Assembly: GCA_014155875.1 (NCBI GenBank)
Contig: JACEFZ010001406.1
Location: 62,001 to 126,000 of the forward strand
Reading direction: 5' to 3'
Length of the DNA: 64,000 bases
Source: Cepaea nemoralis
Lineage: Eukaryota; Mollusca; Gastropoda; Stylommatophora; Helicidae
Part shown: one piece after another, positions 17,926 to 29,852 of the stretch
Numbering within the stretch: position 1 is the stretch's first letter
Layout: the number at the start of each line of letters is the position of its first letter
The notes under the pieces: generated by a model
Told to the model about the DNA's origin: nothing
Seen by the model: the letters and a program-made list of their open reading frames with translations, nothing else
The model's database searches: none
Made by a program: the position numbers and the translations under genes

Positions 17926-18339
17926 GGTCTTTTTCAATCAATCCGAGTCCTCTTCAAAACTACACGAACCAACTCAAGTTCAATATCTGAAACAACTGAG
18001 CCTGTTGACACATCTAAAATTAACTTGCCAAGGGTAAATATAGCCAACTTGTCCCAAATTCATCTGTCAGAACTCAGAACTGCGTCGGATGGAGTAAGCA
18101 CTAAAAACATCTTGGTGTTTGGAAACTCATGCATAAACTCCACAAACGTAATGAATGAATCCATCAGTACTGTTCGTTGATTGTCACACCATTAGTTGAA
18201 GGCCATAGATTAAATTACTTCTCAACAATATAGAATTGCTATAGTCTGTTAAGAAATTAATCAGTTCAATTCATACACGAGACAGCATCGTAGTTATAGA
18301 GATATTTCAAGCGAACGAAAGAAGAAGAAGAAGAAATTA
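17926..18339. other. No gene recognised
   Basis: AT-rich spacer ending in a short GAA/AAG run near 18318-18335. No motif recognised. Confidence 0.45.
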
Positions 18340-19385
18340 ATGCCTTGATTCACGATAAATTTTTATGAAAACTGTCTGTTGCATCATTATGAAACTTTTC
18401 CTGCCGTCTTATATTTACTCCGGCCCAAGGAATATGTCTTTGATAGGTCCAAGGGTACCTTAAATCATCGAAAGCGGAGACATTTCTTTGATGTTTTGGC
18501 GAAAATGTAGTGAATTCAGGCTAACAAACTAGTTTTAATTCCCCAGACTCAAAGACCCCTCTGCCATACACTGCAAGGCACAATATTGGCAGTAAATGAC
18601 AGTTGACAGTAAAACTAGTTTTACGGTAAAGCACGTCATTTCGGGCAACGACACAAGTACAAGGCGTAGCCAGATTCGTATGGGAGTGGGTGCAATAAAA
18701 AAAAAATGTCGCTTAAAAGTCGACTGCATTGCACCGGTGTTTATCCCATATGGCTCAGTCTCTTTCCGCAGCAGGGAAAGCATAGCACAAAGACGAACTC
18801 CGTAGCTCCAGCGACGACCATCGGGAGTCTCCGAAAAATTTACTCGTGAAATGAAGGACGCGGCCCTGAATCGAACATACAACCTTCGGAGCCCGAGTCA
18901 GACGGCTTGACCACTTCACCACGGAGACTCCCGAGAGGGGTACGATGTGTAATATTAGTAAAGACAGAGAAGTTACAGAAGCATGGGGTAAATAATGTGT
19001 AAATTGACAGGAAAGTAGAAGGAATATATTTCTTACCTTATTTATTTATTTTTTTTTTTCATTTCCTTCTTGTTTCTTCAGCTGCTGGTTAGTAATGTAT
19101 ACACACGAAGTCATGTAACCGCACCGAACGTGCCAAAACGTGAAACACGAGAAACTGTTTTAAAAAGCGCGGATGTCTGGGCGAAGGTATAATACATTTA
19201 AAATTATGAACTTAATCTTTGACCCGTAATTATATAAACAAACATTGAAATCTGCTGTACAACCTCCAGAACAAAACTTATTTTGTTGGGTGAACATAAT
19301 GATAAGGTTATATGCTAAATTTCATCATTTTCCATCAGTTGGTTACTGAGATATGGAATTTTATATTGGGGCAGACAAAAGTAAA
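18340..19385 (-). mobile_element. Rep-X composite repeat, copy 2 (inverted)
   Basis: Reverse complement of 5105-6484 in block order, including the embedded SINE-2 and the arms on both sides (e.g. GTCTGTTGCATCATTATGAA and CTTCTTGTTTCTTCAGCTGC). It lacks the (ATCT)n array and neighbouring 350 bp of copy 1. Two copies with shared ends indicate a transposing unit of unknown class. Confidence 0.65.
18690..18935 (-). mobile_element. SINE-2 copy inside Rep-X
   Basis: Minus-strand copy: TTATCCCATATGGCTCAG, CGTAGCTCCAGCGACGAC, CCTGAATCGAAC (B-box complement), GACGGCTTGACCACTTCACC (A-box complement). Same relative position as in Rep-X copy 1. Confidence 0.8.
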
Positions 19386-19406
19386 CAGACTTTAGGCAAT
19401 GGTGGC

Positions 19407-19408
<2 letters not shown>

Positions 19409-19452
<44 letters not shown>
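19409..19452 (+). repeat. (CAA)n microsatellite
   Basis: Fourteen or more CAA/ACA units in tandem. Confidence 0.95.
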
Positions 19453-19454
<2 letters not shown>

Positions 19455-19532
19455 TTATTTTCAAAGGATTAAGAATTGGGCATGCAGGCCCGTGTAACAT
19501 TCTGCCCTTTTATCGTCTTTCATACATTACAC

Positions 19533-19944
19533 CAGTGGTTGGGGGGGGGGGGGATTTTAGGGTTTCCAGGGGGGAATGAAGATCATTTCAAGATCGCGTT
19601 ATTACAAGAACCGATTACTTGATATTGCTTTTCCCTTCATACTTTACAATTATGCACGTCTCATTCTTCTAAAATTCATTTTATAAAGTAAGTAGACCCA
19701 CAAATCACATTTTATGTGGATATCTAGGCCTGTTTTAACATATTTATCTTCCATTTTTACGTATACTGTGTAGGGGTGGGGGATTTTTAGGTAGGAAATA
19801 TGAAAAGGGGGGGGGGGGAATGACGTTCTGAAAATATGGTGAAGGGGGGCATGGGCCAAATTTTTTATAGGAGGGGTGGGGGTGAATGACGTTCTGAAAA
19901 TATGGTGAAGGGGGGCACGGGCCAAAAAAGGTTGAGAACCACTG
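19533..19944. mobile_element. hAT-type MITE, 412 bp
   Basis: The left end CAGTGGTTGGGG and right end GGTTGAGAACCACTG form short terminal inverted repeats of the CAGTGGTTCTCAAC type common in hAT elements. Flanks CATTACAC (19525-19532) and CATTATAC (19945-19952) form an 8-bp target-site duplication with one mismatch. The interior has G tracts and two tandem copies of a 45-bp unit containing GAATGACGTTCTGAAAATAT. No coding capacity. Confidence 0.8.
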
Positions 19945-19952
19945 CATTATAC

Positions 19953-20549
19953 CATTCACACATCATTCAAGGCTAACTGAAAACAGCAAGCATATAAAAG
20001 ATATGCACTATAAAGGCATGTGGAAAATGAAAAATCAATACTACACAATTCAGTAATAGTAATAACTGGTGTGGCACTTGTTATTAGCTTATGTGGAATA
20101 ACTATGTGGAATGTGCACGAAATTCGAGAACATTCCATGACACACGTCAATTAAGGCAACGGTGAGATTATATTGGAGAATTGGAAGCGTGCTTGTGACG
20201 TCGAGACATAAAGTGATGACGTGAATGAAACAGGCCAATTTGAATAAAACAGAATATTGGTTCAGTTTCTCGCCTGTTTTCGACATTCTCATGACTGATA
20301 TGAACCACCATTGACCCTGTCTGTGTTTCTTTCGACTATCTTAATCCACCCTGAGAATCTTTTTCCTTCTTCTTTCTTACCTGTGTTCTCAAAGGATGTT
20401 TAGTAAGTGTATATCATTTACAAGCGTTTTAATATTAGAAATGTGAATAAGGTATGATGTATTATTATGCTACGTTTTGTGCCAGTGAAAAGTGTTGTTC
20501 GATCTGAAAAATTATTAAATTCTCACTTGCTGTACCCAGCTTAGAAATG
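19953..20549. other. No gene recognised
   Basis: Spacer between the MITE and the 3' end of Line-B. No motif or shared repeat seen. Confidence 0.4.
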
Positions 20550-20848
20550 CATTGTTGATGTTTGTCCATCAAGAATGATGATGACCATTCATTTCATCCA
20601 GTGGGGTTGAAAGTATGGAGCCAGTAGTTCTAAGATGGATGATAAGGCCTATGTTGGCTCGAAATGTTCTTTAACAATGTGGAGAAAGATTGCTTGACGT
20701 TTCTGGAGGAGGATTTCCTGCAGTGGTTTTTCTGTTCCGTCTTTTCTTCACAGCTCCTGCAGTCCTGGTTGTCTCACAAGTGACTGCACCCTTGCGTAAT
20801 GATGCACGCCACGAATTTCGGTCTCTGGCTGCAGTCTCCCAGGTGTCA

Positions 20849-22657
20849 TTATGAATTCCAAAAGCATTCAGTGAGATTTTCAGTGTCTTTAAAGCGTTTC
20901 ATCTCGCCGCCTTGGGAGCGTTTACCACAACGCAGTTCGCTGTAAAAAATTCGTTTAGGGAGCCTGTGATCTAGCATGCGAGTCAAGTGACCAGCCCAGA
21001 GAATCTGATTCTTCATTAGTAGAGTGTGGATACTGGGCATGGACGCTTTTTCTAGGACTTCAGTGTCTGGTATTGTCTTGCCATGTAATTTTCAGTAACT
21101 TCCTAAGGCAGACTGTGTGGACGTGGTTTAATTTCCTAGCATGTAGTTGATAAACAGTCCAGGTTTCACAAGCATATAGCAGTGTGGATAATACAACTGC
21201 TTTGTAGACTTTCAGCTTTGTTTGTAGGCTTATTCGATTTCTGTCCCATACATTCTTGTACAGTCTGCTAAAGGACGCGCTGGCCTTGGAGATTCTTGCA
21301 TTCACTTCATCATCAATTGTGGCAGCTTGTGACACAGTGCTGCCAAGATAGGTGAATTTGTCCACAACACTTAGACTATGACCATTCACTTTGATATTCG
21401 GCACAGTGTGATTATTCCCTGGAGCTGGCTGGTACATAACTACAGTCTTCTCCAAGTTGATAATGAGCCCAAAGTTGATACAGGCATATGAGACAGCTGA
21501 AACATTATGTTGCATGTCCGTCTCTGAGTTGGCGTATAGAGCGCAATCATCAGCAAACAGGAGCTCTCTGACGGTGTCGCTGTTAATTTTGGTTTTAGCT
21601 TTCAGCCTTCTGAGATTGAATAACTTTCCATCCATACGGTAGTTGATGTCTATTCCAATGTCGTTGTTCTCGAAGGCATTCGTCAACATAGCTGAAAACA
21701 TGAGGCTGAACAGTGTTGGTGCCAGAACACATCCTTGCTTCACTCTATTGGTGACAGGAAAGGGTTCAGACAGTTCACCATTTTCCTGTACTCTTGCCTG
21801 CATGCCGTCATGAAATAGCCGCACTATTTGGACAAACTTTCGTGGACAGCCATATTTTGCCATAATCTTCCACAGTCCTTCTCTGCTGACTGTATCAAAA
21901 GCCTTGGTAAGGTCAATGAACGTGGAGAACATTTCGCAGTTATGTTCCTGACATTTCTCTTGCAGCTGCCTTGCAGCGAAAATCATGTCAACAGTTCCAC
22001 ATTCTTTTCTGAAGCTACATTGACTCTCAGGAAGAAGACCTTGATCGAGATGGGCCGTGAGGCGATTGAGAAGGATTCTGGCGAGTATCTTCCCTGCAAT
22101 TGAAAGCAAGGAGATGCCTCGGTGGTTGTCACAGGATTGACGGTTTCCTATTCGTTTGTAAAGGTGGACTAATGACGCGTCCTTGAAATCTTGTGGCATT
22201 CACCCATATGTTTGTAAAGACTTGGTGAAGCTGCTCAGGTTAGGACGGGCCCACCTGCCTTGTATATCTCTGCCGGGATGGCGTCCGGACCAGGTGCCTT
22301 GCCGCTGGAGAGTTGCTGGATGGCTTTGTTTACTTCCACTATGTTTGGCAGGTCATCAAGTGTATCACTGATGGGAACTTGAGGAAGGCAGTTGATGGTT
22401 TCATCATCGAAGAAGGAAGTTGCATTTAATATGTTGCTGAAATGTTCTTCCCAGCGCTGAAGGATTTCTTTCTTATCGGTGACCAATGTTCCCCCATCTG
22501 CACTAAGGAGGGGAACTATGCCTGGTGATGTAGGACCATAGACCGCTTTCAGTGAGTCGTAGACGTTTTTCATATCATGTCTGTCAACAAAGCCTTGAAT
22601 TTCATCAGCTTTGCTGCTCAGCCAGGAGTCCCGCATGTGCCAAAGTTTCTGCTGCAC
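20849..22657 (-). pseudogene. Line-B reverse transcriptase and C-terminal tail
   Basis: RT core with VNKAIQQLSSGKAPGPDAIP near 22300, then, after a frame change near 22200-22240, HLYKRIGNRQSCDNHRGIS. The palm reads FSTFIDLTKAFDTVSREGLW, then NRVKQGCVLAPTLFSLMFSA, then VRELLFADDCALYA (FADD catalytic pair near 21560). Thumb: FTYLGSTVSQ and LLYACETWT. The tail reads LLMKNQILWAGHLTRMLDHR after a further frame change near 21060. Long open stretches (379 codons at 21060-22199) show it decayed only recently. The class is an AP-endonuclease LINE whose relatives carry a C-terminal C2H2 finger, which is seen in the 50.8-kb copy. Confidence 0.85.
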
Positions 22658-22692
22658 TACTCTCTGAATGTTCTTGAAGGCATCTTTTTTTT

Positions 22693-23256
22693 TTATGTTG
22701 ACTTCGGGTCATTAAAATGTGTTTTGAGGAGAAGATGTTTCTCGGCCATCAATTGGTTGATGTCTTCGGAATTTTCATCAAACCAGTCTTTATGCTTTAG
22801 GGGAGTTGGACCCAGGATTTCCATAGCTGTGTTGTAAATTATATCCTTTAGGGCTCTCCACTCTGTTTCCACATCCTGTTTAGCTGCAGCATTGAGCTTG
22901 AGGTGGTCTTCCAGCATATTTTCAAACGAAAGATGCATTTTCTTGCTGTTTAGGCGGGTGACATTTAGATTTTTTTTTTGCATTTTCATCCCTTGAGGAC
23001 GCCGTGGTGGTTTGATGTGTATGTTTATTTTCGAGATAATGAGACGATGGTCTGTCCAACATTCGGCACCACACATGGATTTTGTCACCCGAACGTCTTG
23101 TCTGTCACACCTCCTGACGATGACATAGTCAATGAGGTGCCAGTGTTTCGATCGAGGGTGCACCCACGATGTCCTGTTTCTCATGGGGAGACGGAAAATT
23201 GTGTTTGTAATCAGGAGATGTGTTCAGCACATTTCTGAAGAAGGAGGAGTCCATTG
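22693..23256 (-). pseudogene. Line-B endonuclease C-terminal half and linker
   Basis: Reads RTSWVHPRSKHWHLIDYVIV and ECWTDHRLIISK, the SDH-type end of the AP-endonuclease domain (here TDH), then a charged linker and a KHKDWFDENSEDI block typical of the spacer before RT. The N-terminal half is on the far side of LTR-1 at 29858-30480. Confidence 0.8.
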
Positions 23257-23261
23257 CTGTT

Positions 23262-24026
23262 TGTCACACGTCGTTCTTGATGATAATATCAATGTTCTTG
23301 ATTATCTTTGCTTGATATTGTCGTGTGATTTTCGTTGTCTAGGTAACGATGTTCATGGTGTGTCAATGGAGATATCTAACTGACTCTTAATCCAACTCAC
23401 CCCCGCAGTGCATATTCACCAGGCATTAAACAAGATTCCGTTGGCGCACATAATCCTTTATTACAGAAATAAGACGGACAAACGGAACATGATTATACAT
23501 CCAGAAACAATGTAATCCATAGAATGTAAATATCCTCCTCACAATTTAACCAGCACACATCAATGCCTTCTCACGGCCTGCTACTCATCACATTCACAAG
23601 ACAGGTAATCCAGCTATTATCCACGGCTGGATCTCCCACAATACAACCCACACATTGGGTTGGAGCCACTGCTCAACTATAGAACCCACTCTGGTTCAGG
23701 CCTGTCTTCACAACTCGGAGCATAACACAACCCCGTTGTCCGTGGACTACCGACTACCTTCGGTATCTCAAACTCAACTCTCTCAAACGACCTGACCCGC
23801 AGTCGGTCTCTTCTCTCACTGACTTTTCAGTCTCACTTCACACAACACACAACTGTCTTTCGACCCATCCCCCCTGGGGATTTCCACTCATATCCGCCCC
23901 ATTATTTCTGAGGGTTGATTGTTTTCCTCGTAGCCAAGTCACTCACTTTACTGTCTCCCACTCTCATCTCCATTCTTCCTCCTGCCCGGTCACTCACCTC
24001 AATGTCAATGACCCAGGCTTATGTCA
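23262..24026 (-). repeat. LTR-1 3' LTR
   Basis: In element orientation it begins TGACATAAGCC and ends CGTGTGACA, with TG...CA termini. AATAAA is present (plus-strand TTTATT at 23457-23462), a plausible polyadenylation signal. Differs from the other LTR by two substitutions near 23330 and one 1-bp indel near 23445. Confidence 0.92.
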
Positions 24027-24042
24027 TCACCCCCCTCTTAAA
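24027..24042 (-). promoter_or_regulatory. LTR-1 polypurine tract
   Basis: On the minus strand the bases immediately before the 3' LTR read TTAAGAGGGGGGTGA, a G/A-rich tract placed where plus-strand priming occurs. An almost identical AAAAGAGGGGGGCATAA precedes the LTR of LTR-2, which suggests related elements. Confidence 0.75.
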
Positions 24043-24329
24043 AGAAAACTTCGTTTTCAAATATTGGGAGACTAAAACTTACTAAACATGTGACCCAGAC
24101 ATATAGCCTGGGTAGCCCTAAGTATGGCTGCACCTTACTCTAGCTACCACACTACATAATACATCAAATGCTCATATTACACTCCTATATTCATCACACA
24201 TAACTACAATCATCTTTCTATCTTGTGTATCAATGCATGAACTAATACATCACATAATAATAATACCTCATAGGAAAGCATTATACTTATGTACCCACAG
24301 GTCTCTTACTACTTCACGACCACACAATA

Positions 24330-25778
24330 CTATTTGTGTACCGACCCTATATCAGGTGGTTCTGTTTTTGCATTAACCCACCTCTGATTCCTGTCGATGC
24401 TGTGTCTACCTTTCATGTACCCATGACTCATGGTACCTCTACAATTACAACATCTGTTTGCTATCCCTAGCCCTGGGTCAGTAATGTCGCGAAAACTCTT
24501 TTGACCTGACTCAACTTTCCTATCTGCATATTGCACCGTTACACTTGAGTCTCTATTTAGTCTGAGCTCTTTATTCAATCTTGGCCCATATACCTGGCAC
24601 CTTGCTTTCTGCTGCATACGCCTTTTGCCTATGTGCCCTGCACATGCACTATCCTGAGCTGTTCTAGTATATCGGTCTCTATGTGCTAAAGGTACTGCTC
24701 CTTGCCCACGTGCAGTTCTGCTATCTGAAAACCTGCGAGTGAGAACCTTGTTCTTCCTCTCGAAGCACCCTCTACCTTTCTTTGACTGCCTATGTTCTAC
24801 TCTCCTACACCCTTGGGAACATTTGTTCAGAGTAGTATCTTGTCTCTGGGATTCACTAGCACTATATTTGGGATCCATTCTCATCTGCTCCGCTGTACTA
24901 TCCATGTCCTGAGTTCCTGTGTCTACTTCAAGTGCCTCTTCTACCTCAGATATACTGTGTAATTTAGGTTCTCTTGTGGTAACTACCTCATTACTGCTTA
25001 CACTATATTTTCGGTCCCAATAAACTATTTCCTCTTCTGTACAATCTTTAACTCCTATAACATTTCCTATGATCAAATCAGCCACTGGTGAGTCCAGAAC
25101 ACACGCTGTCACTCTTCCAGTGATATATGGTGTTTTTACTGTTATTATGGCTACTGGGTAGAACTCTACTGTGCCATTGAATGTTATGCATCTAATCTTT
25201 TTCCCTGTATAATCCGAGGGATCTATTAAACTTCTCCTCACTCCGATAGACGTACATCCGGAATCCCTAATTGTTAACGCTGGTCTATCATTGACAAATC
25301 CCTGATGCAGCTTCAGACTTCCTCTTTCATGCACTGCTGATCCTGCTTTTACTGTATGACCACATATTAGGACTGGCTGACTGTCTTTTTCAAAAAGAGG
25401 TTTGCACCCACTACAATCTTCATTGTTCAGCGTCTCAATTACTTGCGCTGCATTTGAGTGCTCTGTTTCTCTCATCCTACATTGATGGCTGATATGCCCA
25501 TTCTTTCCACATTTGAAACAAGTAATCTCCCTTTTACTGTTGTTCGTTGGTCCATCTAATGGTTGTGTATCACACTCTGCTGCCTTGTGTCTCCAGCTCC
25601 CACAATTCCAACATCCGGCATAATTTGGACGTCTCTGGAAGTTCCCTCTTCTATATGGGTACCGTCCTACTCTACCAACATTGTTTCCTCGGAAACCATT
25701 ATCTTGAAGTTCTTGCTGCTCACCTTTCTGTGCTGAATCCACACTTTTCGCCCTTGGTCTGATAACTGGATTCTGGTT
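24330..25778 (-). CDS. LTR-1 nucleocapsid-protease region
   Basis: Open frame directly following a single in-frame TAG at 25781-25779. Two CCHC zinc knuckles, CWNCGSWRHKAAEC and CFKCGKNGHISHQC, would bind element RNA. The protease-like domain has RDSGCTSIGVRRSLI (DSG catalytic motif) and VADLIIGNVIG (flap/ILG-type strand). After TTREPKLHSI the frame runs about 200 residues of basic, Cys-containing sequence that does not look like RT. That suggests the polymerase region was deleted and out-of-phase sequence is being read. It would produce virus-like-particle components only in combination with a helper. Confidence 0.75.
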   Translation of the reverse strand, partial: NQNPVIRPRAKSVDSAQKGEQQELQDNGFRGNNVGRVGRYPYRRGNFQRRPNYAGCWNCGSWRHKAAECDTQPLDGPTNNSKREITCFKCGKNGHISHQCRMRETEHSNAAQVIETLNNEDCSGCKPLFEKDSQPVLICGHTVKAGSAVHERGSLKLHQGFVNDRPALTIRDSGCTSIGVRRSLIDPSDYTGKKIRCITFNGTVEFYPVAIITVKTPYITGRVTACVLDSPVADLIIGNVIGVKDCTEEEIVYWDRKYSVSSNEVVTTREPKLHSISEVEEALEVDTGTQDMDSTAEQMRMDPKYSASESQRQDTTLNKCSQGCRRVEHRQSKKGRGCFERKNKVLTRRFSDSRTARGQGAVPLAHRDRYTRTAQDSACAGHIGKRRMQQKARCQVYGPRLNKELRLNRDSSVTVQYADRKVESGQKSFRDITDPGLGIANRCCNCRGTMSHGYMKGRHSIDRNQRWVNAKTEPPDIGSVHK

Positions 25779-26764
25779 CTATTTAGTGTACGCTGCACAG
25801 ACTATTTCCTCACTCATTAGTTTCCCAATAGATACGTTAGGATGTGCAGTCATGTAGTTTTGCCCTAACTGAGACATTGTGTCTATGTCCTTTGGCTTCC
25901 GTTCCTCAAAGAACGCCACTAAATTAGAATTGCATGCAGATACTACCTTGTCTCTTAACATTAGATCTACTAATTTATTAAAATCTTTCCCTACTTCTGC
26001 AAGCTCCATCCATTTGTTAAATGCATTCTTTACAGTGTTAACAAAGTCTGTGAAATCTTGATTTGTCTCTGGCACTAACTGTCTAAACTTTGTCCTATAT
26101 CCATGCTCAGTGAGTTGGAACTTAGTCAGCAAACGTTGACGTAAGATAGTGTAGTTGTTTCTTTCTTCTACAGGTAAATTGAACATGGTGTCTAGTGCCT
26201 TGCCCGTTAAAAGCTCCCCTAGTCTAATAGCATACTGTTCTTCGGGGATGCCTAACACTTTCGCTGATGCCTGATATCTGTCAAGATAAGCTTCAAGGTT
26301 GTCTCGGTCCGTAAAGTATGGCAGTTTTAATCTCTGTGACGACTGCGACGGTCTTCTGCTTTCCTCACTTTGACCTTTCGAAGATAGTTCTAGTTTTCTT
26401 AACTCGATTTCAGTTTGCATCTGACACTTGATCTTCTCTTTCTCAATTTCCATTTTCATTTGTGTCTCTTTCTCTTCCTGTAGACGTTTGTTTTCTATTT
26501 CAGCTAACTTTACTTCCTGTAGACGCTTGTTTTCCATTTCAGCTAATTTCACTTCCTGTAGACGCTTATCTTCAGCTACCTTTTCTTTCTGTCTCTGTTC
26601 TCTTTCAGCTTGTCTCTTTGGTCTCTTTCAATCTGTTTCTGTTCTTTTGCTTCAGCATACTCCTGTAACTCTTTACCTTTCAGGCCTATTCGTTCACCTG
26701 CTTCAATATAGTCCATTAAAGTTGGCATCTTGTACTTGTGGACACGTTGCTGTCTGTCAGGCAA
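25779..26764 (-). pseudogene. LTR-1 Gag (capsid) with one frameshift
   Basis: The N-terminus (26764-26576) has LMDYIEAGERIGLKGKELQE, a typical start of these Gag proteins, then a K/E/R-rich coiled coil. A 1-nt loss near 26606-26615 moves the frame. The rest (26552-25779) continues the coiled coil with tandem KLAEMENKRLQEV-type units, then the capsid helices (LPYFTDRDNLEAYLDRYQ, LRQRLLTKFQLTEHGYRTKF). A TAG ends it just before the zinc knuckles. The protein would assemble the particle. Confidence 0.8.
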
Positions 26765-29086
26765 TTATAAATGTAAAGACTCTGCTGTCAGTCTCTGGTC
26801 ACTTCCCCAAGTACACCCACACTCCCTGTGTACGTCAATTCGTAGTGCTAAAATATCACACTGTACTCACCCAGTCACTCTATACGCACTAGGTAGTGAG
26901 GGGGGAAGTATCACCTATACTCCCTTATATCTATATATCTATGACCACAAGTTCATGAAGTCCCTGGAAATATTGTTAAACATACATATAAATACATATA
27001 CAAACAAATGGATGATAACACTAAGTGATGACTATCCAACGCTAGACTTCACAAGCTGAGTACACGGAGACGATGATCACACAGAAATAAACCACAGTAA
27101 CAACCACAAGCTTGTGTAGAGACACCCACAGTGCGCGTAAAATATAAACTGACTCAGATACCACTAGATAGTAGACATGACAAAAGTTCACAATAATAAC
27201 ATATATCCGAACACAGCAAATATCATATGCAAATATTAAGAAAAGGAAGAGAAACAAAAACAATTTATAGCATCAACATATACACAAATCTGACGTCAGA
27301 CAACTCGGCTCTAGATATTGGTTAAGACTATTTCAATGCCACTGCATGACACGTTAACTCATAAACGTTTTTCTTACAAAAATATCGTAAGCACCAGAAA
27401 GAATATATATTTGTGTGCTGTATCCCGACTCTCGAGAAACACCCCAAAAAATCCCCTACTCTTGACAAACACTTGACCACATACAAGTAACAGCTTAACA
27501 ACCGAAAACAATATTTATAAGACAATGAGCAGCAAACAGAATGTCCAAATCGTTGGCCGATAAATATGTGCCCACTAATCCGTCGCCAAAAGTTCTATTT
27601 TGCTGTTAATAGTTTTTCACAATATGCTGAAAATGTCTGTGTTACATTCTCCGAAATGATTACGACGCTAAATTTCAAAGCGACTTGTTGTTTTGTTGAG
27701 TGGTTCGTGAATTCACGTGGTGATCACCAGTTCCACCTGTCGACAAAAGTTGAAGATGATAGTGATATTTAAACTGTTCTGTTTCGACACAGTCCGTAAC
27801 GTTATTGTACTTTCTCTGTACGTGGTGGTACCACAATAATAATCCAAAGTGTTCTCTCGATATGTTGTTACTTTCGTTGCGGAGATGGCGCTTCGCTGTA
27901 TCATTAATGTTATGGATTTCCGTTACCCGACAAGATTCACCAAAAAAGAAAAGAGAATGGCAGCCAATGTTCAGCGCTTTAAATTTGGGTATATAAATCC
28001 TTATCGGCATAGAAGTACAACCATGGTTGCGATGACGATAAGTTAAAACTGTTTGCTCATAACAGAATAATGATGACAACGGCTTGAACAAAGACGAAAC
28101 ATTAAATCTGGCTTTCTTTCAAAACAACCTTGTTTATCCCGATCTCCTGTGGAAATTCCCAGTAACTTTCCACTGTCCCTAACCTTGATCTTGCCGGACA
28201 CCTCAAGTCAGTACCTCAGTCTTCTTTGTCATAATAATCCACACTGACTGTCTGTAAAATGACCGGACACTTTTCCGTCATACAAAAACACCTTCCACAC
28301 AACTTCTCAGCCCCGACACGGCTGCACTTTTGACTCCGTGGAAATTTTTTTCAGTAACTGCTTACTGTTAAACAGCCTTGCCTTCCAAGGTCAACCTAAT
28401 TTCTCTTTATCACTCTCAGTGAAAAATTCCTCCGTAAAACAGTTTTCACACAAACTTGACAGCCCCACCCGGCTGCAGTAGGGGTACCGTTACTATCCCC
28501 TTCAGTCAACTGTCCGTCAAATCAGCGACTGCCAATTTTTCTCTGTTTTCCAAACATGTACTTCCCCAGTACCTGGACGCTGGTGTACCCACCCGTCCTA
28601 TTTACTGCGTCGAAAAATCTTGACCAGTAAACTTGCAACAACACAGTGCTCTTGCCTCCAGCACACACACACCTGTCAATTATCTTTGGTTCCCAATCCT
28701 GTCATTATCACCGACAGCGGATGTTCTACACACACACACACGCTGCCCTCGCCACTCTGGATTCAACACTGGTCTTTCATCGCCGCGTCTGCTAGTTTCA
28801 GCACTCCTGCCTGGTATCAAATTTACCTGTCACCGTAATGGACTCTCCCGGTTAGTCTGTATGGCGTGTCTTTATCACCCCCTCTCGCTTCAGCGATATG
28901 GTTGGTTCCAATTCACCTGTAGTGGATTTGACGTGAACTGTCTGTATCAGTTCCCGCACGGAGAAAAACTCAGTGTTTATACGGTGTACACACTCCGCTG
29001 TCCACCCTCTCTCCGCGAAGAGCCCACAAACATCTCAGAATGACAACACTGTCTATAATGTTCTTAATCGGACGTAGCCCTCAGAA
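26765..29086 (-). other. LTR-1 long 5' leader
   Basis: 2.3 kb between the 5' LTR and Gag with no coding signature. The bases next to the LTR (minus strand TTCTGAGGGCTACGTCC) do not start with TGG, so no primer-binding site could be assigned to a tRNA. CACACACA-rich patches occur near 28660-28745. Unusually long for a leader. Confidence 0.7.
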
Positions 29087-29852
29087 TGTCACACGTCGTT
29101 CTTGATGATAATATCAATGTTCTTGATTATCTTTGCTTGATATTGTCGTGTGATGGTCGTTGTCTAGGTAACGATGTTCATGGTGTGTCAATGGAGATAT
29201 CTAACTGACTCTTAATCCAACTCACCCCCGCAGTGCATATTCACCAGGCATTAAACAAGATTCCGTTGGCAGCACATAATCCTTTATTACAGAAATAAGA
29301 CGGACAAACGGAACATGATTATACATCCAGAAACAATGTAATCCATAGAATGTAAATATCCTCCTCACAATTTAACCAGCACACATCAATGCCTTCTCAC
29401 GGCCTGCTACTCATCACATTCACAAGACAGGTAATCCAGCTATTATCCACGGCTGGATCTCCCACAATACAACCCACACATTGGGTTGGAGCCACTGCTC
29501 AACTATAGAACCCACTCTGGTTCAGGCCTGTCTTCACAACTCGGAGCATAACACAACCCCGTTGTCCGTGGACTACCGACTACCTTCGGTATCTCAAACT
29601 CAACTCTCTCAAACGACCTGACCCGCAGTCGGTCTCTTCTCTCACTGACTTTTCAGTCTCACTTCACACAACACACAACTGTCTTTCGACCCATCCCCCC
29701 TGGGGATTTCCACTCATATCCGCCCCATTATTTCTGAGGGTTGATTGTTTTCCTCGTAGCCAAGTCACTCACTTTACTGTCTCCCACTCTCATCTCCATT
29801 CTTCCTCCTGCCCGGTCACTCACCTCAATGTCAATGACCCAGGCTTATGTCA
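29087..29852 (-). repeat. LTR-1 5' LTR
   Basis: 766 bp and nearly identical to 23262-24026. It carries the promoter side in element orientation. The plus-strand copy starts TGTCACACGTCG and ends GGCTTATGTCA, followed by the TSD CTGTT. Confidence 0.92.

Larger units (their letters stand above)
20550..23256 (-). mobile_element. Line-B non-LTR retrotransposon, 3' part
   Basis: Minus-strand LINE whose 5' part continues at 29858-31225; LTR-1 separates the halves. Its 3' end (GTTTGTCCATCAAGAATGAT on the plus strand) is shared with the fragment at 50795-51540. Encodes the end of the endonuclease linker, RT, and the C-terminal tail. Confidence 0.85.

Noticed and set aside
28620..29043. Plus-strand frames of 72 and 136 codons
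   Set aside because: They lie in the LTR-1 leader on the strand opposite to the element's genes, with no motif.
23262..29852. The two 766-bp direct repeats as a CRISPR-like or segmental duplication
   Set aside because: TG...CA ends, 5-bp TSD, polypurine tract and internal Gag identify them as LTRs. No CRISPR array of any kind is present; this is animal DNA.
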